Below, one piece after another: positions 34,974-44,036 of a DNA stretch of 64,000 nt. The position numbers and the translations under genes are program-made. Positions within the stretch are counted from its first letter, which is position 1. Each line of letters opens with the position of its first letter. Source of the DNA: Alkaliphilus hydrothermalis. GTDB lineage: Bacteria; Bacillota; Clostridia; Peptostreptococcales; Natronincolaceae. Location: NCBI RefSeq assembly GCF_016908555.1, contig NZ_JAFBEE010000002.1:1-64000 (forward strand). Direction: 5' to 3'. The notes below the pieces were generated by a model, which was given only the letters and a program-made list of their open reading frames with translations, was not told the DNA's origin and made no database searches.

Positions 34974-36065
34974 ATGTGGTATAAGGATAAGTTTTTCAAG
35001 TACTCAACTGCAATAGTACTTTTATTATTGATTGTATTTTTATTGGGACAGGTAGACTTTATTCTTGCCCCCATCATGGGTGGCTTGATGGTAATTGCAT
35101 TTCCCTTAATTGTAACTTTACTGTTCTATTATTTGCTTCGACCTCTGGTAAGAATATTGATGAAACATAAGCTGCCTAAGGTCCCCTCTATATTGGTAAG
35201 TTTTCTTGTTCCTGTTGGCGGCTTGACCCTATTGGGGATATTGGTGGGAAGTACGATTGTAAGCGAGTTTAATCAATTGATCAGTAGGGAATTTCCTAGG
35301 GTGGTCAATATGGTTGAAAAGAGAGTAACTGATATGATGGTTTCTGGGGACTTAGATTTTCTTGCAACTGAGAATATGATAGAGAAGGTGACAAGCTTTA
35401 TTGAGAAAACGGCTCCTGCCTTAGGGGTAGGTATATTTTCGAGTATTTCCAGTGTTACCAGTGTTGTAACTGCTTTGCTTCTGGTGCCCTTTATATTGTT
35501 CTACTTCTTAAAAGACGATAGTATGGCTTCAAATAGGTTTATTAAACTGTTTCCTTTAGAGTATCAAGACGAGACGGAAAAAATACTATCAGATATAGAT
35601 AAAACCCTATCTTCATTTATTACAGGTCAAGCAATGGTTAGTGTCGTAATAGGGGTACTAATGTATATCGGCTATTTAATCATCGGACTAAAGTATGCAT
35701 TGGTTTTAGCTCTTTTTGCATTATTGACAGCAATGATTCCATTTTTTGGACCAATTCTGGGTGTAATACCTGCTCTGTTCATAGGTTTTTCTTATAATAT
35801 CTCAATGATTCTAAAAATACTAATCGTTATGGTAATTGTACAGCAACTAGAAGGAAATCTAATTACTCCTCAAATCATGGGGAAAAGAATCCATACCCAT
35901 CCTGTTACCATTATCTTAGTAATTTTACTGGCTGCTTCATTATTTGGATTTGTAGGTATTCTACTTGCTATTCCAACCTATGCAGTGTTGAAGGTTTTTG
36001 TACAAAATGCGCTAGAGATTTATCGAATGATCAGGAGGGAAAATTCCGATAAAAAATTTAATTAG
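34974..36065 (+). CDS. AI-2E family transporter (YtvI/YdbI-like)
   Basis: A 363-residue membrane protein with about seven helices. The family motif region PFILFYFLKDD and the C-terminal segments YALVLALFALLTAMIPFFGP and VQQLEGNLITPQIMG are characteristic. Family members have been linked to AI-2 export, Na+/H+ exchange and sporulation (YtvI), so substrate is uncertain. The start follows AGTGGAGGTAAGAGTAA. Flanking terminators make it a single-gene unit. Confidence 0.88.
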   Translation: MWYKDKFFKYSTAIVLLLLIVFLLGQVDFILAPIMGGLMVIAFPLIVTLLFYYLLRPLVRILMKHKLPKVPSILVSFLVPVGGLTLLGILVGSTIVSEFNQLISREFPRVVNMVEKRVTDMMVSGDLDFLATENMIEKVTSFIEKTAPALGVGIFSSISSVTSVVTALLLVPFILFYFLKDDSMASNRFIKLFPLEYQDETEKILSDIDKTLSSFITGQAMVSVVIGVLMYIGYLIIGLKYALVLALFALLTAMIPFFGPILGVIPALFIGFSYNISMILKILIVMVIVQQLEGNLITPQIMGKRIHTHPVTIILVILLAASLFGFVGILLAIPTYAVLKVFVQNALEIYRMIRRENSDKKFN

Positions 36066-36092
36066 TAGGCGAAAATAAACGGTTCAAATAAG

Positions 36093-36131
36093 GTCTAATT
36101 CCTATGTATTGTGGGGGTTAGACTTTTTTTT
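36093..36131 (+). terminator. Terminator after the AI-2E family gene
   Basis: GTCTAATTCC pairs with GGGGTTAGAC (G-U pairs allowed), followed by eight T. Confidence 0.82.
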
Positions 36132-36329
36132 ATAATTTCTTAGCGCTATGTGATTAGAATTGAAGTATTGTGGTGCATAATAAGATATGTGGAAATAATC
36201 TGCACTCCAACAACATATTAGATAAGTAGTATCATTATTAGGTGGATAGGTAGGACGGGCTGAAGGAATACCTTTGATAATGATAAGCGTGTTGTTTTAT
36301 TTATTAATTTCATAGGAGGTTAAATTTAT

Positions 36330-37982
36330 ATGGACAATGCAATGTTTTGTTACCAATGTGAACAGACAATGGGCGGAAAAGGATGTACTAAAAGTGGTGT
36401 GTGCGGAAAAACACCAGAAATAGCAAATTTACAGGATTTATTAATTTATCAATTGAAAGGAATCGCTTGCTATGCAAGACCCCTTATTGAAAAGGGCCAA
36501 TCAATAGATAAAGATATAGTAGAATTCGTAGAGAATTCACTGTTTACCACCTTAACAAATGTAAATTTTGATGCTGAATCTCATGTAAATTTATTAAAAG
36601 AATCTCAAAAGATAAAGCAGAATTTAAGGGACCGAGCACCAGAGGGGAAATATCCAGATTGTGCAACCTATAACTTGAGGGAAAGTAAAGAATTAATGCT
36701 GAAGGATGCAGTCCAGGCAGGGATCATGTTTGATCAGGAGCTAGACGCTGATATTCGCTCTTTAAGATCTACAATATTATTTGGTTTGAAGGGTATAAGT
36801 GCCTATGGGCATCAGGCTAGATTCCTTAATTATAACAGTGAACAGGTAGATCATTTTTACTTCCTAGGATTGGAGGCCACAACAAACGATGATTTAACGC
36901 TAGAGGAATTAATACTTATGACAATGAAAACTGGAGAGATGAGTGTAGAGGTGATGAAAATCTTAGATGATGCTAATACAACTACATATAAGAATCCGTC
37001 TCCCCACAAGGTGAACGTGAATATTAAAAAGGGACCGTTTATTATCATATCGGGACATGACCTAAGGGATTTAGAAATGTTACTTCAACAGACGGAGGGT
37101 AAAGGAATAAATATTTATACCCATGGGGAAATGCTACCTGCCCATGGCTATCCATCTCTGAAAAAATATAAGCACTTGATAGGTAACTTTGGATCAGCTT
37201 GGCAAAATCAGCAGAAGGAGTTCGATGATATACCGGGATGTATTCTGATGACCACCAACTGTCTGATGAGACCTAGAGAAAGCTATAAGGATAGGATCTT
37301 TAGCACAAATGTTGTTGGTTGGGATGGGGTTCAACATGTGACATTAAAAGAAGATGGCACCAAGGATTTCACTGAAATAATCAACAAGGCTTTAGAACTT
37401 GGTGGATTCAAAGAGGATGAAGAAGAAAAGGAAATCTTAGTTGGATTTGGACATCATGCAACCTTATCCCATGCTGGAGCGATTGTAGATGCAGTGAAGG
37501 AAGGTAAGCTAAGACATTTCTTCTTAATTGGTGGATGTGATGGAGCAAAGCCAGGAAGAAACTACTATACAGAATTTGCAGAAAAAGTGCCACAGGATTG
37601 TGCAATACTTACACTAGCATGTGGAAAATATAGGTTTAACAAAATGGATTTTGGCACGGTAGCAGGATTGCCGCGGTTATTAGATGTGGGGCAATGTAAT
37701 GATGCATATTCAGCTGTAAGAATCGCTACAGCACTTGCAGATGCTTTTGAAACCGATGTAAATTCACTACCTCTTACGATTGTGCTGTCATGGTATGAGC
37801 AAAAAGCAGTTGCAGATTTATTGGCGCTGTTATCACTTGGAATTAAAGGAATGTACTTAGGCCCTAGTCTTCCTGCCTTCATATCACCAAATGTACTACA
37901 ATATCTAGTAGATACTTTTGAAATCAAACCAATCAGTACAGCAGATGATGATTTAAAAAATTCATTAAAACAAGCAAATTAA
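36330..37982 (+). CDS. hcp: Hydroxylamine reductase (hybrid-cluster protein)
   Basis: A 550-residue iron-sulfur protein. The N-terminal Cys motif CYQCEQTMGGKGC, with Cys7, 10, 19 and 25, ligates the [4Fe-4S] cluster of the anaerobe-type (class I) Hcp. The hybrid-cluster ligands are visible in GHDLRDLE, the TTNCLMRP region, the LACGKYRFN region and the FALVLSWYEQKA-like stretch near the end (here IVLSWYEQKAV). Hcp reduces hydroxylamine in vitro and acts as an NO reductase or nitrosylase in vivo. A GGAGG ribosome site precedes the ATG. Confidence 0.95.
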   Translation: MDNAMFCYQCEQTMGGKGCTKSGVCGKTPEIANLQDLLIYQLKGIACYARPLIEKGQSIDKDIVEFVENSLFTTLTNVNFDAESHVNLLKESQKIKQNLRDRAPEGKYPDCATYNLRESKELMLKDAVQAGIMFDQELDADIRSLRSTILFGLKGISAYGHQARFLNYNSEQVDHFYFLGLEATTNDDLTLEELILMTMKTGEMSVEVMKILDDANTTTYKNPSPHKVNVNIKKGPFIIISGHDLRDLEMLLQQTEGKGINIYTHGEMLPAHGYPSLKKYKHLIGNFGSAWQNQQKEFDDIPGCILMTTNCLMRPRESYKDRIFSTNVVGWDGVQHVTLKEDGTKDFTEIINKALELGGFKEDEEEKEILVGFGHHATLSHAGAIVDAVKEGKLRHFFLIGGCDGAKPGRNYYTEFAEKVPQDCAILTLACGKYRFNKMDFGTVAGLPRLLDVGQCNDAYSAVRIATALADAFETDVNSLPLTIVLSWYEQKAVADLLALLSLGIKGMYLGPSLPAFISPNVLQYLVDTFEIKPISTADDDLKNSLKQAN

Positions 37983-38005
37983 ATTTGATAAATAATCAAA
38001 CATAC

Positions 38006-38033
38006 AAACCTCCTTGCTCTTCCAAGGAGGTTT
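38006..38033 (+). terminator. Terminator after hcp
   Basis: AAACCTCCTTG pairs with CAAGGAGGTTT, followed by a short T-rich stretch. Confidence 0.75.
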
Positions 38034-38338
38034 GTTGCTCTATTAACAGATATATGTTAAAGCTAGCTTTCTTAATTCTGTACAGGGTATAAATATTCTA
38101 CTAGGGCAGAGACTAAAAGGGTATTGATAGAAATAGTTTATCAGAAAAAGAATTGTAAGTAGTTGACCTTATAATATAATTCAAGCATATATAAGGGGAA
38201 CACAATGTCAAAGAGATAGATGGTAAAGATGTAAAGGCAAAATCTTGTGTATGTATGAAGTAGAGGGTATATATATAAATATAGAAATAAACAGTAAAGA
38301 TAGTAAAAATAGCAAAGACAAAGAGAGAGGTGAAGTTT
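38034..38338. other. Gap between hcp and selO
   Basis: AT-rich with no ORF. TTGACC near 38163 could pair with TATATAA 19 bases later as a weak promoter. Just before the gene there are short A/G-rich near-repeats. Nothing stronger is visible. Confidence 0.35.
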
Positions 38339-39811
38339 ATGTCAGAGAAGAAAACAATAGATGTAAGATGGAACTTAGAAAATAGTTATGCTGATTTGCC
38401 AGACATATTTTTCTCAAGAGTTAACCCATCCCCAGTACCCTCACCAAAACTAGCGTTTTTTAATGAATCACTGGCAGAATATTTGGGATTAAATAGTCAA
38501 GGACTTCAAAGTGAACAGGGAGTATCAGTAATGGCTGGTAACAGAATACCTGAAGGCTCAAAGCCTATTGCTCAAGCCTATGCAGGTCATCAGTTTGGCT
38601 ATTTTAATAAATTAGGGGATGGACGTGCGATTTTACTGGGGGAACAAATGACTCCCCATGGAGAACGATACGATATTCAGCTAAAGGGTTCTGGTGAAAC
38701 ACCCTACTCCCGTCGGGGGGATGGTAGGGCAGTATTGGGACCAATGCTTCGGGAATATATCATCAGCGAAGCCATGCTGGGGCTTGGAATTCCTACCACC
38801 CGTAGCCTTGCAGTGGTAACCACTGGAGAGTCTATAGCTCGACAAACTGTAGAGCCTGGGGCAATATTGACCCGTGTGGCCGCCAGTCACATTAGGGTAG
38901 GAACTTTTCAATACGCTGCAAGCTATGGAAATGTTGATGAACTTCAAGTATTGGCGGACTACACCATAGCAAGACACTATCCTGAGATCAAGGATAAAGA
39001 GAAGCCCTATCTTTCTTTCCTCAATGAAGTAATTAAGCGACAAGCAAAATTAGTAGCAAAATGGCAACTGGTGGGCTTTATCCATGGAGTCATGAACACC
39101 GATAATATGACCATCAGTGGAGAATCTATTGATTATGGTCCATGTGCCTTTATGGATACCTATGACCCTGCAACGGTTTTTAGCTCTATTGATACCCATG
39201 GTAGATACGCCTACGGAAATCAGCCCCCCATCGCCGCTTGGAATCTATCGAGATTTTCAGAAACCCTATTACCGCTACTTCATGAAAATGAGGAAGAAGC
39301 TATCAAGCTGGCTCAAGAGGCAATTCATCATTTTTCAGAGTTGTATAATCAGTATTGGTTGGAGGGAATGAGGGCGAAATTAGGGTTGTTTGACTCGGTA
39401 GAAAAGGATAAAGTATTAATTGAAGAGCTATTTAGCCTCATGAAGAAATACCGTGCCGACTATACCAATACCTTCATAGGGTTAACTTTTGATAAGTTGG
39501 AGGGTACTGATCTTTTCAGTAGTACAGAGTTTTCGAAGTGGCATCAAAAGTGGCAGGAGCGGCGTGATCAACAGCAGGAATCAAAAGAAGCATCCCATAA
39601 GCTGATGAAGGACAACAACCCTGCTGTCATCCCTCGGAATCATCGGGTGGAGGAGGCACTGGAAGCTGCATCAAAAAAAGGTGACTACAGCGTGATGGAG
39701 AGGCTTCTTAAAGTACTGGCAGATCCCTACGCCCATACTCCAGAGCAGGAGGAGTATGCATCATTACCAGCTCCTTCATGTGGGCCTTACCGGACCTATT
39801 GTGGGACTTGA
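38339..39811 (+). CDS. selO: SelO-family protein adenylyltransferase (YdiU/UPF0061)
   Basis: A 490-residue pseudokinase-fold enzyme. SelO family members transfer AMP from ATP to protein hydroxyls. Conserved blocks include AYAGHQFGYFNKLGDGRA, the P-loop-like LKGSGETPYSRRGDGRAVL, and the active-site region GFIHGVMNTDNMTISGESID with its Asn and Asp metal ligands. It ends in the usual YCGT with ordinary Cys, not Sec, and the TGA after it is a true stop. I choose the ATG after GAGAGGTG; a GTG three codons earlier abuts the ribosome site. Confidence 0.93.
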   Translation: MSEKKTIDVRWNLENSYADLPDIFFSRVNPSPVPSPKLAFFNESLAEYLGLNSQGLQSEQGVSVMAGNRIPEGSKPIAQAYAGHQFGYFNKLGDGRAILLGEQMTPHGERYDIQLKGSGETPYSRRGDGRAVLGPMLREYIISEAMLGLGIPTTRSLAVVTTGESIARQTVEPGAILTRVAASHIRVGTFQYAASYGNVDELQVLADYTIARHYPEIKDKEKPYLSFLNEVIKRQAKLVAKWQLVGFIHGVMNTDNMTISGESIDYGPCAFMDTYDPATVFSSIDTHGRYAYGNQPPIAAWNLSRFSETLLPLLHENEEEAIKLAQEAIHHFSELYNQYWLEGMRAKLGLFDSVEKDKVLIEELFSLMKKYRADYTNTFIGLTFDKLEGTDLFSSTEFSKWHQKWQERRDQQQESKEASHKLMKDNNPAVIPRNHRVEEALEAASKKGDYSVMERLLKVLADPYAHTPEQEEYASLPAPSCGPYRTYCGT

Positions 39812-39849
39812 TGGACATGAAGAAGGTATTAACATTATCATAAGATTCC

Positions 39850-40002
39850 ATGGTACCCTATATAGTGAAATCCTTCATATTGATTTATGAGGGATTTTCT
39901 CTAGTTTTGAACCATTATACAAACGATCCTAATAACGGGCATTATCACAATGGAAATGAAGTCAACGACGACATAGTGAAATATATGAGAGATCAGGATT
40001 AG
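39850..40002 (+). CDS. Doubtful 50-codon ORF in the selO-TIGR04086 gap
   Basis: An open frame from ATG 39850 to TAG 40002. Its C-terminal half (NDPNNGHYHNGNEVNDD) looks protein-like, but there is no ribosome site and a hairpin (AAATCCTTCATA with TATGAGGGATTT, 39867-39897) overlaps it. It may be a remnant or chance. Confidence 0.2.
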   Translation: MVPYIVKSFILIYEGFSLVLNHYTNDPNNGHYHNGNEVNDDIVKYMRDQD

Positions 40003-40068
40003 TTAGCATATTCCTCAGATTCCTGCATATGTATGGAATAAGAAAAGATTGCAATGGGAGGGCTAACA

Positions 40069-40473
40069 ATGAAGAAGGTTGCTAAAAAAAATACAATAAA
40101 GAATCCTGGCCCACTAAATATGTGGACGTATGGAAGGGGATTAGTAAGGGGTTATGTTCTAGCTTTAATGTTATTTTTACTCTGCGGTATCTTGATTACT
40201 TTTACTAGCTTAGGAGAAAGTGTCATACCAATGGTCACTTCCATCATTACCATTCTAGGGGTAGCCTATACAGCTATTTATGTAGTGGCAAACATCGGTA
40301 GCAAGGGTTGGCTTCACGGAGCTGTAGTAGGTATGGTATTTATGGTTTTATTGGTAATCCTTAGTAAAATGTTCATTACTGATTATATGCTAGACAAATA
40401 TGTAATGTATAAGCTATTGATCAGTGGAGTGACTGGTTGTATCGGGGGTATGATTGGAATTAATATAAAATAA
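40069..40473 (+). CDS. TIGR04086-family membrane protein
   Basis: A 134-residue protein with four membrane helices (about 24-45, 53-73, 79-99 and 112-133). The N-terminal segment before the first helix is basic. The ISGVTGCIGGMIGINI ending is typical of the TIGR04086 family, which in Clostridia commonly lies beside the SCIFF genes, as here. Function unknown. I start at the ATG after GGGAGGGCTAAC; an ATG five codons earlier overlaps the ribosome site. Confidence 0.8.
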   Translation: MKKVAKKNTIKNPGPLNMWTYGRGLVRGYVLALMLFLLCGILITFTSLGESVIPMVTSIITILGVAYTAIYVVANIGSKGWLHGAVVGMVFMVLLVILSKMFITDYMLDKYVMYKLLISGVTGCIGGMIGINIK

Positions 40474-40541
40474 TGACTTTTTTTATAGGAAATATTATGA
40501 TATAATTTTAGAGAAATTATATCTGAAAGGGGATTCATCAA

Positions 40542-40682
40542 ATGAAGCACATCAAAACTCTAAGTGGAGCAACATTGGCTAATAGTGCGGCAAAGGGTGG
40601 TTGTGGAGAATGTCAAACTTCTTGTCAATCTGCCTGTAAGACTTCTTGTACTGTAGCAAATCAAGAGTGTGAAAACAAATAA
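40542..40682 (+). CDS. scfA: SCIFF ranthipeptide precursor (six Cys in forty-five)
   Basis: A 46-residue peptide whose sequence begins MKHIKTLSGATLANSAAKGG and continues with six Cys at 21, 24, 28, 32, 36 and 43. It is the near-universal clostridial SCIFF precursor, a RiPP in which a radical-SAM enzyme makes a Cys-sulfur to Thr-carbon thioether (Thr between Cys residues, as in TSC). It has an AAGGGG ribosome site and lies directly upstream of its maturase gene, separated by a terminator-like hairpin. The mature product's role is uncertain; quorum-like signalling has been proposed. Confidence 0.95.
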   Translation: MKHIKTLSGATLANSAAKGGCGECQTSCQSACKTSCTVANQECENK

Positions 40683-40708
40683 ACCTTAAAAAGATACATA
40701 GAGAAGGG

Positions 40709-40734
40709 CAGCAGTGTCTTCACTGCTGTTTTTT
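40709..40734 (+). terminator. Terminator or attenuator between scfA and scfB
   Basis: CAGCAGTG pairs perfectly with CACTGCTG around TCTT, followed by six T. Partial read-through would give more peptide mRNA than maturase mRNA. Confidence 0.85.
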
Positions 40735-40805
40735 CTTGATTGTTTCCACGTAATTATGTAAAATAGATGGGTGGGGGCAATATTATGGAAGGAGTTAGAC
40801 ATAGA

Positions 40806-42167
40806 ATGATACATAAATTTAACCAAGGAAATAAAAATATTGTAATAGATGTTAATAGTGGTGCTGTCCACGTGGTAGATCCATTGGTCTACCGAATATT
40901 AGATTTTTATCCAGATCACACGGATGAAGTAATCGTTGAGACATTAAAAGGAGCATATACATCTGATAGCATCCAAGAAGCTTTGGAGGAAATTAAGACT
41001 CTAAAAAAAGAAGGCTTATTATTTAGTGAAGAAAGATATTTAGAGCATGAGAGCTTTAAAAACAAGAAACCTGTTGTTAAGGCCCTATGCCTTCATATAG
41101 CCCATGACTGTAACATCAGATGCAAGTACTGTTTTGCTTCTCAAGGGGACTTCAAGGGGCAACGAAGCTTCATGACTCTAGAGGTGGGACAAAAGGCTAT
41201 TGATTTTCTATTGGAAAACTCCGGAAAACGAAGAAACCTCGAGGTGGACTTTTTCGGTGGCGAACCATTGATGAATTTTGATGTTGTTAAAGAAATCGTT
41301 GCCTATGGAAGGAGGAGAGAAAAAGAATACAATAAAGCAATCCGTTTCACCATGACGACAAATGGTGTTCTTTTAGATGATGAAAATATGAAGTTCATCA
41401 ATGAAGAGATGCACAATGTTGTATTGAGTATTGATGGACGAGAAGAAATAAATGACTACATGAGATATACTGTAAATGGACAAGGAACATATAAATTAAT
41501 CGTACCTAAACTTCTAAAAATGGCTGAAATGAGAAAAGGTAAAGACTACTATGTCCGTGGAACCTTTACTAGACACAATCTAGACTTCTCCAATGACGTT
41601 ATACATTTGGCAGACATAGGCTTTAAAAATGTTTCGGTAGAGCCAGTAGTAGCTGCACCACAACATGACTACGCCATTACAGAAGAAGACTTACCAATAG
41701 TATTTGAACATTACGAGGCTTTAGCGGAGGAATACGTAAAGAGAACTAAAGAAGGAAACCCCTTCAACTTCTTCCACTTTATGATTGATTTAAATCAGGG
41801 ACCATGCGTCATCAAGCGAATCGTGGGCTGTGGAGCTGGTGCGGAATACTTAGCAGTTACACCAGAGGGAGAACTTTACCCATGCCATCAATTTGTTGGA
41901 AATTCAGACTTTATGATTGGTAGCGTAATGGACAATACTTTAAAGAAAGAATTATACTACACATTTGCAGAGGCCCATGTATATAACAAGGATAAATGTA
42001 ATGAATGTTGGGCAAAGTTCTATTGTAGTGGTGGATGCCATGCAAATGCTTACCACTTCAACAACGATATCAATGTTCCTTATGATATTGGTTGCGAGAT
42101 GGAGAAGAAAAGAATAGAGTCTGCCTTAATGATCCAGGCAAAACTTGCGGAGGAGGAAGTATCATGA
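40806..42167 (+). CDS. scfB: SCIFF radical-SAM/SPASM maturase
   Basis: A 453-residue thioether-forming maturase. The N-terminal RiPP-recognition-like region (MIHKFNQGNKNIVIDVNSG) is followed by the radical-SAM motif CNIRCKYC (Cys102, 106, 109), a TIM barrel with FFGGEPLMNF, and a SPASM domain with Cys-rich CNECWAKFYCSGGC binding auxiliary clusters. I prefer the ATG at 40806 because homologues begin near MIHKF; ATGs at 40785 and 40767 are also possible. Its stop overlaps the next start (ATGA). Confidence 0.94.
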   Translation: MIHKFNQGNKNIVIDVNSGAVHVVDPLVYRILDFYPDHTDEVIVETLKGAYTSDSIQEALEEIKTLKKEGLLFSEERYLEHESFKNKKPVVKALCLHIAHDCNIRCKYCFASQGDFKGQRSFMTLEVGQKAIDFLLENSGKRRNLEVDFFGGEPLMNFDVVKEIVAYGRRREKEYNKAIRFTMTTNGVLLDDENMKFINEEMHNVVLSIDGREEINDYMRYTVNGQGTYKLIVPKLLKMAEMRKGKDYYVRGTFTRHNLDFSNDVIHLADIGFKNVSVEPVVAAPQHDYAITEEDLPIVFEHYEALAEEYVKRTKEGNPFNFFHFMIDLNQGPCVIKRIVGCGAGAEYLAVTPEGELYPCHQFVGNSDFMIGSVMDNTLKKELYYTFAEAHVYNKDKCNECWAKFYCSGGCHANAYHFNNDINVPYDIGCEMEKKRIESALMIQAKLAEEEVS

Positions 42168-42667
42168 TTAAAGCATTTAAGAATAAAGAGCCTAACATTC
42201 ATGAGAGTTGTTTCATAGCCGAGACAGCCGACTTGATTGGTAATGTAACCATTGGTGCTAATTCCAGTATTTGGTACAAGGCTGTTCTTAGAGGAGACGT
42301 TAATCAAATACAGGTTGGTGAAAACACCAATATTCAAGACAATACTGTCATACACGTTGCAAAAGAATACCCAACTTTCATTGGAGATCATGTGACAGTA
42401 GGTCATAGTTCTATCATTCATGGGTGCAAAATCGGCAATAATACCTTAATAGGAATGGGTGCTATTGTTCTGGATGGGGCTGAAATCGGCGAAGAGACAA
42501 TTATTGGTGCAGGAAGCCTCGTGCCTCAAGGAAAAAAAATCCCTTCTGGTGTGTTGGCTTTAGGATCACCTGTAAAGGTAATTCGGGAATTGACAGAGGA
42601 AGAAAAGACAAAGCTACAAGAATCTGCTGACGGATACGTTGCAATGGGAAAGGCCCACAAAAAATAA
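42164..42667 (+). CDS. Gamma-carbonic anhydrase family protein
   Basis: A 167-residue left-handed beta-helix protein with hexapeptide repeats (IGNVTIG, IGDHVTVGHSSIIHGCKIG, IGMGAIVLDGAEIG). His residues in VIHVAKE and VGHSSIIHGC match the trimer zinc site of gamma-carbonic anhydrases. Activity is not certain; many YrdA/PaaY relatives have other roles. It is coupled to scfB by a four-base overlap, with GGAGGAAG before its ATG. Confidence 0.9.
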   Translation: MIKAFKNKEPNIHESCFIAETADLIGNVTIGANSSIWYKAVLRGDVNQIQVGENTNIQDNTVIHVAKEYPTFIGDHVTVGHSSIIHGCKIGNNTLIGMGAIVLDGAEIGEETIIGAGSLVPQGKKIPSGVLALGSPVKVIRELTEEEKTKLQESADGYVAMGKAHKK

Positions 42668-42702
42668 TTTTCTTGTTAAATTAACTGGGAATTTCCTTTG
42701 TG

Positions 42703-42731
42703 TTGACTGATTAGTTAGTAGCATATATAAT
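42703..42731 (+). promoter_or_regulatory. Promoter of secDF
   Basis: TTGACT (42703-42708) and TATAAT (42726-42731) with 17-base spacing, about 37 bases before the secD start. Confidence 0.82.
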
Positions 42732-42767
42732 TAAATTTATGATAATAGGTTAGGGGGAGAGTAAACA

Positions 42768-44024
42768 ATGAAGATGAAAAACGCCATCATATTTTTATTA
42801 GTACTGGCTATTGTTGGACTTGCATCATACACAGCAATCAGTGGATTGCAGATTGGGAATACAACAATTAGTCCCTTTAAAGACTCCATTAAGCAAGGTC
42901 TGGATTTAAAGGGTGGGGTATACGTTGTTTATGAAGCAAAGACAGATGCTGAAGGTGAAGAATTACAAAGAATTATGTATCAAACAATTGAAGTATTTAG
43001 AAATCGTGTCGATGCTTTTGGTTTAACAGAACCTTTAATTGTTCCAGAAGGGGAAAAGCGTATTAGAGTTGAATTACCAGGTGTTGAAGATGCTCAAGAG
43101 GCCATTGATATGATTGGTAGAACAGCACAGCTTAAGTTTGTTGCTGGGGACAATCAAGAAGTCGTTTTAACTGGTGCAAACGTTAAAAGAGCTGAAGCGG
43201 CTACTGAAGCTGGACAATATGTTGTTAGTTTAGAATTAGATACAGAAGGTGCTGAAGCTTTCTCAGAAGCAACTGCTAGAGTTGCTGAATATCAATATGG
43301 TTCAAATGAAAACAAGATTTATATAATCCTAGATGATGAAGTGATTTCAGATCCAAATGTTAAAGAAAGGATTAGTGGTGGTAGATCTCAAATCTCTGGT
43401 GGTTTTGACAGAGATGAAGCCATCCGTTTAGCTGCATTAATCCGTGCAGGGGGACTTCCTGTTGACCTAGAAGAAGTTCAAAGTTCCACAATTACTGCAA
43501 CATTAGGGGTAAATGCATTAAATAAGAGTGTTAAAGCGGCTCAAATTGGTATTCTTTTAGTATTACTATTCATGTTGATTTACTACAGAATCCCTGGATT
43601 AGTTGCTAATATTGCATTAACAATCTATATGCTAATCGTATTAGGAACATTTATCGCATTAAACGCGACTTTAACATTACCAGGTATTGCAGCCCTAATC
43701 CTATCGGTAGGTATGGCGGTGGATGCCAACGTAATTATATTTGAAAGATTAAAAGAAGAATTAAGAGCTGGTAAGACAGTTCGTGCGGCTATTGACTCTG
43801 GTTTCAAAAGAGCCTTTAGAGCAATCTTAGACTCAAACATTACTACCCTTATTGCTGGTTTCGTATTATACCAATTTGGTACAGGACCAATTAAAGGTTT
43901 TGCATTGACGTTAATTATTGGTATTTTAGCAAGTATGTTTACAGCTGTAGTTGTTACTAAATTCCTTTTAAAACTATTTGTTGGAATGGATTTAGCTAAG
44001 AACAGCAAATTATTCGGAGCATAG
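42768..44024 (+). CDS. secD: Protein translocase subunit SecD
   Basis: A 418-residue RND-type membrane protein that uses the ion gradient to complete secretion. It has TM1 (about 4-22), the GLDLKGGVYVVYE motif, a large periplasmic-side domain with VELPGVEDAQEA, and five C-terminal helices including LILSVGMAVDANVIIFERLKEEL. Shorter than E. coli SecD but normal for Clostridia. secF follows after 12 bases. Confidence 0.96.
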   Translation: MKMKNAIIFLLVLAIVGLASYTAISGLQIGNTTISPFKDSIKQGLDLKGGVYVVYEAKTDAEGEELQRIMYQTIEVFRNRVDAFGLTEPLIVPEGEKRIRVELPGVEDAQEAIDMIGRTAQLKFVAGDNQEVVLTGANVKRAEAATEAGQYVVSLELDTEGAEAFSEATARVAEYQYGSNENKIYIILDDEVISDPNVKERISGGRSQISGGFDRDEAIRLAALIRAGGLPVDLEEVQSSTITATLGVNALNKSVKAAQIGILLVLLFMLIYYRIPGLVANIALTIYMLIVLGTFIALNATLTLPGIAALILSVGMAVDANVIIFERLKEELRAGKTVRAAIDSGFKRAFRAILDSNITTLIAGFVLYQFGTGPIKGFALTLIIGILASMFTAVVVTKFLLKLFVGMDLAKNSKLFGA

Positions 44025-44036
44025 GGGGGAAATAAA

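Noticed and set aside
39800..39820. Sec read-through at the TGA ending selO
   Set aside because: The protein already ends with the usual YCGT C terminus, and no SECIS-like hairpin follows the TGA.
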